From Zeus faber (taxonomy: Eukaryota > Chordata > Actinopteri > Zeiformes > Zeidae), in assembly GCA_960531495.1 (NCBI GenBank), contig OY482865.1, positions 17,158,951 through 17,222,950 of the forward strand: DNA of 64,000 nt, in the 5' to 3' direction. The stretch's first letter is position 1. The number at the start of each line of letters is the position of its first letter. Below the pieces are notes generated by a model. It searched no databases. It had not been told where the DNA came from and saw nothing but the letters and a program-made list of their open reading frames with translations. Below are positions 61,517 through 64,000 of the stretch, piece by piece. The position numbers and the translations under genes were made by a program.

Positions 61517-62752
61517 GCCACATAAATCCACTTTTATAAAACATGTATGTTGTTACTGTTAAATAAAAGCATTTTTAAAAACAAAAATAGTTGTGTGTTG
61601 ATTGGCCCATTCAGCATTATGTTAAGTAGCCATGAGGCTGTGTTTGTCCGCCAACCCCATTTGCATTCTGCGAGCTGGCTGAATGAAGCCAAGTGTGGGT
61701 AAAACTTTGGAGGTGATTATCTCAGAATCACAGTTTGCCACACCCTTGTCATTAACAAGTCATAGCTTTAAAAATATTTGCCTGATTTGCACAAGTGACA
61801 TCTTGTTTGAAAGCTCAGATTCTCCACTTTTCAAATGATGTGGGAAAATAGATGAAAATAGATGATCTGATATCTTCATAAACAATTCCTACATGTATTC
61901 TCCATCTCTAAACAGCTTTCCAAGCCTTACTATCTCCTGAGCGGCCACAAAGCCAGCAGTAGTTGAGTTTAAAGATCCACTTTTTTTGATCCACTTCTTG
62001 AAAATATTATTGCTCTGCTCAGCTTTCCGCAGCAGTTCCAAAATAGCTATTTTTCGCTCATCTCCAGCTTGGAACTTTTCAGCAAATGCTGTGTGCTTGT
62101 TCTGGAAATGTCTTTCAACATTGTATTTTTAAAAAAAATACAGCATCGTTGGCAGTGAAAACAGATGAATCCATCCACGCAGAATTAAACTGTCTATTAT
62201 CATCCGAGACTTTTAATTTTTTGGGATTTAGAATCCATAGCTACTGTATTGACGGCAAAATTGTTCCAAATATGAGGATGAATATGGCTGTTCGGTCAGA
62301 GCTACAGTCCACTTACGGCGTTACCAGAGAGCCTGTGCTGCTGCTATCCAGTATCCACTCCCAGCTGTCTGCTCTCCCACTGGCTGAAATGTCTGCATGT
62401 GCGTAAGTAGGAGGCCAAATAGTCGATTGTGATTGATTGCCAACACGTGCGGACCCCGCCTCGTCAGGTTCCTGTGGCGTGCTTACGAAGCAGCTGCGTT
62501 CCATCAAAGCTGGAACTCGAAAAAACTTAAACCCCTGATGCACATTTTAGTTGACTGAAATGTTATGACAATTTTTTTGTACAGTGTATAGGCTACACAC
62601 TTTTGGCCTACAACAATGATAACTTAAAACTGAAATGTTGAAAGATGGCCGTTATTCATTTCCATATCATTTTTTGTCAAAGCCACAGGGAGCCACTGGA
62701 GAGGGGCTAAATAGCCCCATGCGGCTCTGGAGCCGCAGGTTGCTGAACCCTG
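61517..62752 (-). mobile_element. Ta remnant (61517-61840) and hAT 5' half (61840-62752), third copy
   Basis: 61517-61840 matches the inner right half of element Ta (TAAATAAAAGCATTTTTAAAAA, TGACATCTTGTTTGAAAGC), truncated at both ends. 61840-62752 matches the hAT transposase remnant and terminus (CAGGGTTCAGCAACC, leftwards from 62752), with ATG near 62238. Several frameshifts. Confidence 0.7.
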
Positions 62753-64000
62753 CTCTGGCTGGTTCTCACAACCGTGTGAGGAGACGAGGGCGCAGATGAA
62801 ACCTGATCACCCCCTCTTATTGCGTTGGGGGCAGAAAAATTATATTAATGAGTCTACAAGCCCTGGCCTGCTCCTCCTGGCCCACCCCCACACTGTTTTT
62901 AGTTGTTTTATTTAGAGGAACCGAGCACGGCGATCGGGGTGCACAGAGTGCTGTGTTCGATTCACACATATAAAAATATATTCATGATTCCTCTTACTTA
63001 TAATTCCTTATTGAAATGTCATCCCTGTGAATTCTGTAAGCTCCTATCTGTTTTATCCTGTTATTGTAATGCACACTGACTGACATAAGAAATAACGACT
63101 GAAGTCGACTGATGGCTTTCTGACTGGGGCAGCAGGTCCAACTGATTCGGACCCTTGCATTCGCACATACAGCTCCCAGGGTTATGTCCGGATAATTTCA
63201 GGATTGCAATTCATGTGTGAAAGCAGCTTAGGCTGTACAGGAGCCTAGGCATTTATTACAGTTAACACCCATCCCGTCACCAGATTTTTTATAGGAGCTT
63301 TTATTCAGCTGTGATTACGGTACTTTTTTTTTTGTCCTGCAATCAGTGTAATCACACCAGGAAGTGATATTTCAATCAACAAATGATTTGCTCAACAAAT
63401 CAAGAGGGATTTATCAAAAGAAGTTCACAGCATCGTCACCTGTTCCACAAGTCATGTTTTTTCGCTGTTAAGGGAAACAGCATATATATATATATATATA
63501 TATATGCATATATACAGTATGTTCTCCTGTCATCTTTTTACAGACGTGGCTGAAAATGTTGATGTTTTTTTCTCTCTTCCAAACTCAACATATCTTTTTT
63601 TAAATCAACAGAAATGGCATTGAACACATTTTAAAGAATCTACATTTAGTATTTGGTAGCACAGCCTTTGGAGGACATGACTGCAATCAAACGCTTCTTA
63701 TGACCCTCAATGAGGTCCCTACACTGAGGGTCATAAGAACCAGATGTTAGATGGACTGGTCTTTTGGGATTTAGATCTGCACTCATTACAGGCCATTTGA
63801 TAACAGTGTAGTGTAAGGTTTTGAAAACATCATTGATGGTCATTGAGACCCATATATCAAGGTGGACACACACACGCACGCACGCACACACGCACACACG
63901 AACGCACGCACGCACACACACACGCACACACGTCATCCGACATTTCTATGTTTACTGTTAGTTTTCCATGTACATGTTGTCGTTTGGTTCTATGTTTTTT
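62753..64000. repeat. shared 3' flank of a sixth gene unit, running off the window
   Basis: Paralogue of 13143-14902 and 41631-43520, including the AT run (63482-63505) and an expanded CA/CGCA tract (63866-63932). By analogy a further transporter copy should begin with its terminal exon within about 1 kb right of the window. Confidence 0.7.

Overview
This is teleost fish nuclear DNA. There are no bacterial operons or ribosome binding sites. Coding sequence sits in short exons with GT/AG borders. The repeats are typical of ray-finned fish: Ty3/Gypsy and retrovirus-like LTR elements, a jockey-superfamily (L2/CR1-like) LINE, an R2-group LINE, Tc1/mariner, hAT, a short ACATTACATT-type repeat, and long CA/GT, GATA and TGY arrays. 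The species cannot be told from the window.

The backbone is a tandem array of one ancestral unit, all in the same orientation. Read left to right, a unit is: hAT/TIR-element block, ~1.8 kb shared flank, a minus-strand SLC7 amino-acid transporter gene (3' end first), a GC-rich block beside exon 1, then a long non-coding block with microsatellites. Five gene copies can be seen. Copy A (7511-7636) is exon 2 only. Copy B (14903-19288) has 11 of 12 exons and lacks exon 2. Copy C (31494-32918) has damaged exons 2-8. Copy D (43521-49232) has all 12 exons open, with consensus splice sites, and joins to a 488-residue protein closest to the cystine/glutamate exchanger xCT (SLC7A11). Copy E (59225-61363) has exons 8, 9, 11 and 12. 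A sixth unit starts at the right edge. D is the only copy that looks functional.

Region by region: 1-7510 is a minus-strand Gypsy element, split at 1569-5070 by a LINE inserted just before the RT catalytic motif; its LTR sits in the end of copy A exon 2. 7511-10200 holds copy A, a possible two-exon mini-transcript, a SINE-like repeat and a truncated Tc1. 10452-14902 is the transposon block and flank. 14903-19900 is copy B. 19900-31036 is an insertion-rich stretch: LINE RT fragment, decayed minus-strand endogenous retrovirus, and two LTR-plus-leader copies in inverted orientation. 31040-33315 is copy C. 33340-39300 is microsatellite-rich and is paralogous to 49998-53580. 39310-43520 is the transposon block and flank again. 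43521-49866 is gene D with a dead duplicate exon 1. 53590-55110 is a third TIR element. 55250-58625 is an R2-group LINE. 58640-61400 is copy E. 61400-64000 is the start of another unit.

The unit comparison also shows how the DNA was broken and repaired: short telomere-type (TTAGGG)n tracts sit exactly at an insertion point and a deletion junction, and one unit has gained a near-perfect short palindrome.
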